From Bacteriovoracaceae bacterium (lineage in GTDB: Bacteria; Bdellovibrionota; UBA1018): a DNA stretch of 6,744 nucleotides. Below are positions 5,455-6,744 of this stretch, piece after piece. The DNA lies in contig JAHFAC010000095.1 in assembly GCA_023250755.1 (NCBI GenBank), positions 1-6,744 on the forward strand, given 5' to 3'. Within the stretch, counting starts at the first letter, position 1. Every line of letters begins with the position of its first letter. The position numbers and the translations under genes are program-made. The notes under the pieces were generated by a model, which did not search any database, was not told where the DNA came from, and saw nothing but the letters and a program-made list of their open reading frames with translations.

Positions 5455-5469
5455 CCGGCCAAATCTCCT
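5455..5469. repeat. IS481 terminal inverted repeat, transposase 5' side
   Basis: CCGGCCAAATCTCCT here is the exact reverse complement of 4295-4309 and marks the element end facing the potD-like gene. Confidence 0.93.
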
Positions 5470-5501
5470 GAGAAAAAAAAAATGAGGTGTAAAATCCTTA
5501 A

Positions 5502-6590
5502 TCACTTTCCTGCCTTTACTTCTGTCCAAACACGATCCCAAAGCGGGGTCGCATCCCCCAGGTCCTGCATCATCTCGGCCTTTGCGAGAACTTCAGCTGA
5601 AGGAAACAAAACTGGATTTGTCTGAAATTCCTTAGGAAGGAGAGCAAAAGCCTCCTGATTGGCTGGGGCAACAAAAACACTCATCACCGTAGAGACGTTG
5701 GACTTTGCCTCCAACATGAAATTAATAAACTCGTGTGCCTCTGTGGAGTGTAGCACGCCCCTCGGGATCACCAGGTTATCAATCCAAAGTGTGGCGCCCT
5801 CCTCAGGGATCACATATTCAATTTTTTTTCCACCCAACTTGGCCCGAGCTTGAAGTGCATCGCTCAGATAGGCATGGGCCACGGCAGTCTCACCCGCTAC
5901 CAGAGGCATCATCGGCTCTGAAGTAAAGCCCTTGAGATGATCACGTGCTCTGAATAAAATCGCTTTGGCCTTTTGGAGATCCTCTGCCTTTCTGGTATTG
6001 AGAGACAGGCCCGCCATCTTAAGAGCTGCCCCGGTCGTCTCCCGCACATCATCCAGAAGCGTAAACTTCCCAGCCAAATCCGGATTATTAAAAAGGTTCT
6101 TCCACCCTTTCATTTCACCTTTATAGAGATCACGATTGACCGCAATCCCGGTAGTCCCCCAATCGTAGGGAACAGAAAATCGATTCTCCAAGTCATAGGG
6201 TTTTTTGAGAAACCTCGGATCCAGTGACTTAGAGTGAGGCAGTCTCGAATAGTCCAGTTCGCTCAGCAGGCCCAATTTAATCATGGCAAAAACCATGTAG
6301 TCAGACGGAACTACAACGTCATAGCCGGTCGCTCCCGCCTGGAGTTTAGCTAAAAGCTCTTCATTTGAGGAGTAATTTGAAATTTGGACCTTGATCCCCG
6401 TCTTTTTTTCAAACTCGGCTAACAACTCGGGCGAGGCGTAGTTTGACCAAATGGCTAAATTTACGATTTTCGGTGCCGTCTTGTTATGAGTGCAAGCCCC
6501 CAAGCCCAAGGACAAGAGCGCAACACCCAAGGCGAGGATTGACGCTGAAAGGACGAAAAATAAGCTGCGGTCTCGTTTTCTAGGAATCAT
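5502..6590 (-). CDS. potD: Spermidine/putrescine ABC transporter substrate-binding lipoprotein (PotD-like)
   Basis: The 362-residue protein should bind polyamines outside the inner membrane and deliver them to a PotABC-type importer. The N terminus has a basic start (RKRDR), a hydrophobic segment (10-29) and lipobox LGAC with Cys33, so it is a lipoprotein. Compared with E. coli PotD from memory, it keeps YDVVVPSDYMV (90-100), SVPYDWGTTGIAVN (139-152), DDVRET (180-185), LWIDNLVIP (268-276) and a closing LGDATPLWDR. D181, E184, W269 and D271 match known polyamine-contact positions. Full length is normal for the family. No Shine-Dalgarno sequence is evident before ATG 6590. Transport partner genes are not in the window; the preceding gene on this strand is a probable outer-membrane protein 47 nt upstream. 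An IS481 element lies 32 bp past the stop and has probably displaced any terminator. The exact ligand is uncertain. Confidence 0.9.
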   Translation of the reverse strand: MIPRKRDRSLFFVLSASILALGVALLSLGLGACTHNKTAPKIVNLAIWSNYASPELLAEFEKKTGIKVQISNYSSNEELLAKLQAGATGYDVVVPSDYMVFAMIKLGLLSELDYSRLPHSKSLDPRFLKKPYDLENRFSVPYDWGTTGIAVNRDLYKGEMKGWKNLFNNPDLAGKFTLLDDVRETTGAALKMAGLSLNTRKAEDLQKAKAILFRARDHLKGFTSEPMMPLVAGETAVAHAYLSDALQARAKLGGKKIEYVIPEEGATLWIDNLVIPRGVLHSTEAHEFINFMLEAKSNVSTVMSVFVAPANQEAFALLPKEFQTNPVLFPSAEVLAKAEMMQDLGDATPLWDRVWTEVKAGK

Positions 6591-6637
6591 GCTCGGGAGT
6601 TACAACTTTCAACCCGCTTGGACAAGAAAAAAACTGC

Positions 6638-6744
6638 CTAAAAACCGAAGCTCACTCCCGCTGTAACCAAAATACGACGGCTCTTTAAAGTCACGGTGTC
6701 CGTGGTATTAATATTTTTAAGTCCAAAAAGATAATTCAAATCCG
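6638..6744 (-). CDS. Probable outer-membrane beta-barrel protein, C-terminal 34 residues only
   Basis: The minus frame is open from the window edge to TAG at 6638-6640. The visible tail contains a strand-like end, RRILVTAGVSFGF, with alternating hydrophobic residues and a final Phe. That is the C-terminal signal typical of outer-membrane barrels recognised by the BAM complex. The previous segment (DLNYLFGLKN, then a Thr-rich stretch) fits a strand plus loop. The gene lies 47 nt upstream of the potD-like gene on the same strand with no clear terminator between, so co-transcription is possible. Too little is visible to name a family. Confidence 0.6.
   Translation of the reverse strand, partial: DLNYLFGLKNINTTDTVTLKSRRILVTAGVSFGF

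Larger units (their letters stand above)
4295..5469 (-). mobile_element. IS481-family insertion sequence, complete
   Basis: The element is 1175 bp, bounded by perfect 15-bp inverted repeats (4295-4309 and 5455-5469), with a single minus-strand DDE transposase filling most of it. The transposase stop lies 5 bp inside one repeat, and the 99-bp leader lies at the other end. All parts appear intact, so it may be active. I see no clear target-site duplication; both flanks are A-rich, which hides short ones. Its upstream end sits only about 30 bp beyond the potD-like stop codon. Confidence 0.88.

Noticed and set aside
4275..5489. AAAAAATGA-like sequence on both sides of the IS481 element as a target duplication.
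   Set aside because: The matches lie in A-rich DNA and do not directly abut the inverted repeats; chance is enough to explain them.

Overview
The window is a Gram-negative bacterial segment in which a 5 kb stretch of mobile DNA separates two ordinary loci. The Gram-negative reading rests on the right edge: a lipoprotein-type polyamine-binding protein, and the tail of a protein ending like an outer-membrane beta-barrel (final residue Phe). No taxonomic marker is present. The mix of FGE/SUMF1-like protein, IS110, IS481 and a group II intron suits many environmental Gram-negative phyla, so I do not name one.

Layout: (1) 2-511, the C-terminal part of an FGE/SUMF1-fold protein whose 5' end lies outside the window and which lacks the catalytic cysteines. 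(2) About 512-1922, an IS110-family element. Its transposase (602-1586) is split by one +1 frameshift, its Shine-Dalgarno sequence is buried in a long hairpin, and it is followed by about 335 nt of structured non-coding sequence ending in a possible terminator. (3) 2039 to about 4086, a complete-looking group II intron: a GUGCG 5' end, a 587-nt 5' ribozyme region, an intact reverse transcriptase/maturase ORF, domain V and domain VI with a bulged A. (4) 4087-4294, AT-rich intergenic DNA with a possible terminator. (5) 4295-5469, an intact IS481-family element with perfect 15-bp terminal inverted repeats and a minus-strand DDE transposase. (6) 5502-6590 on the minus strand, a PotD-like spermidine/putrescine-binding lipoprotein. 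(7) 6638-6744 on the minus strand, the last 34 codons of a probable beta-barrel protein just upstream of the potD-like gene.

The three mobile elements use unrelated chemistry: DEDD/serine transposase, target-primed reverse transcription, and DDE transposase. I see no defence or metabolic system assembled from them. The best hidden signals are regulatory and RNA-level. Both transposase genes carry an upstream inverted repeat that would cover their translation start in long transcripts. The DNA downstream of the IS110 transposase folds into hairpins where an IS1111-type bridge/seeker RNA would be expected. The group II intron reads its ORF to within 1 nt of a shortened domain V. These are readings from the sequence by eye; no folding program or database search was run.
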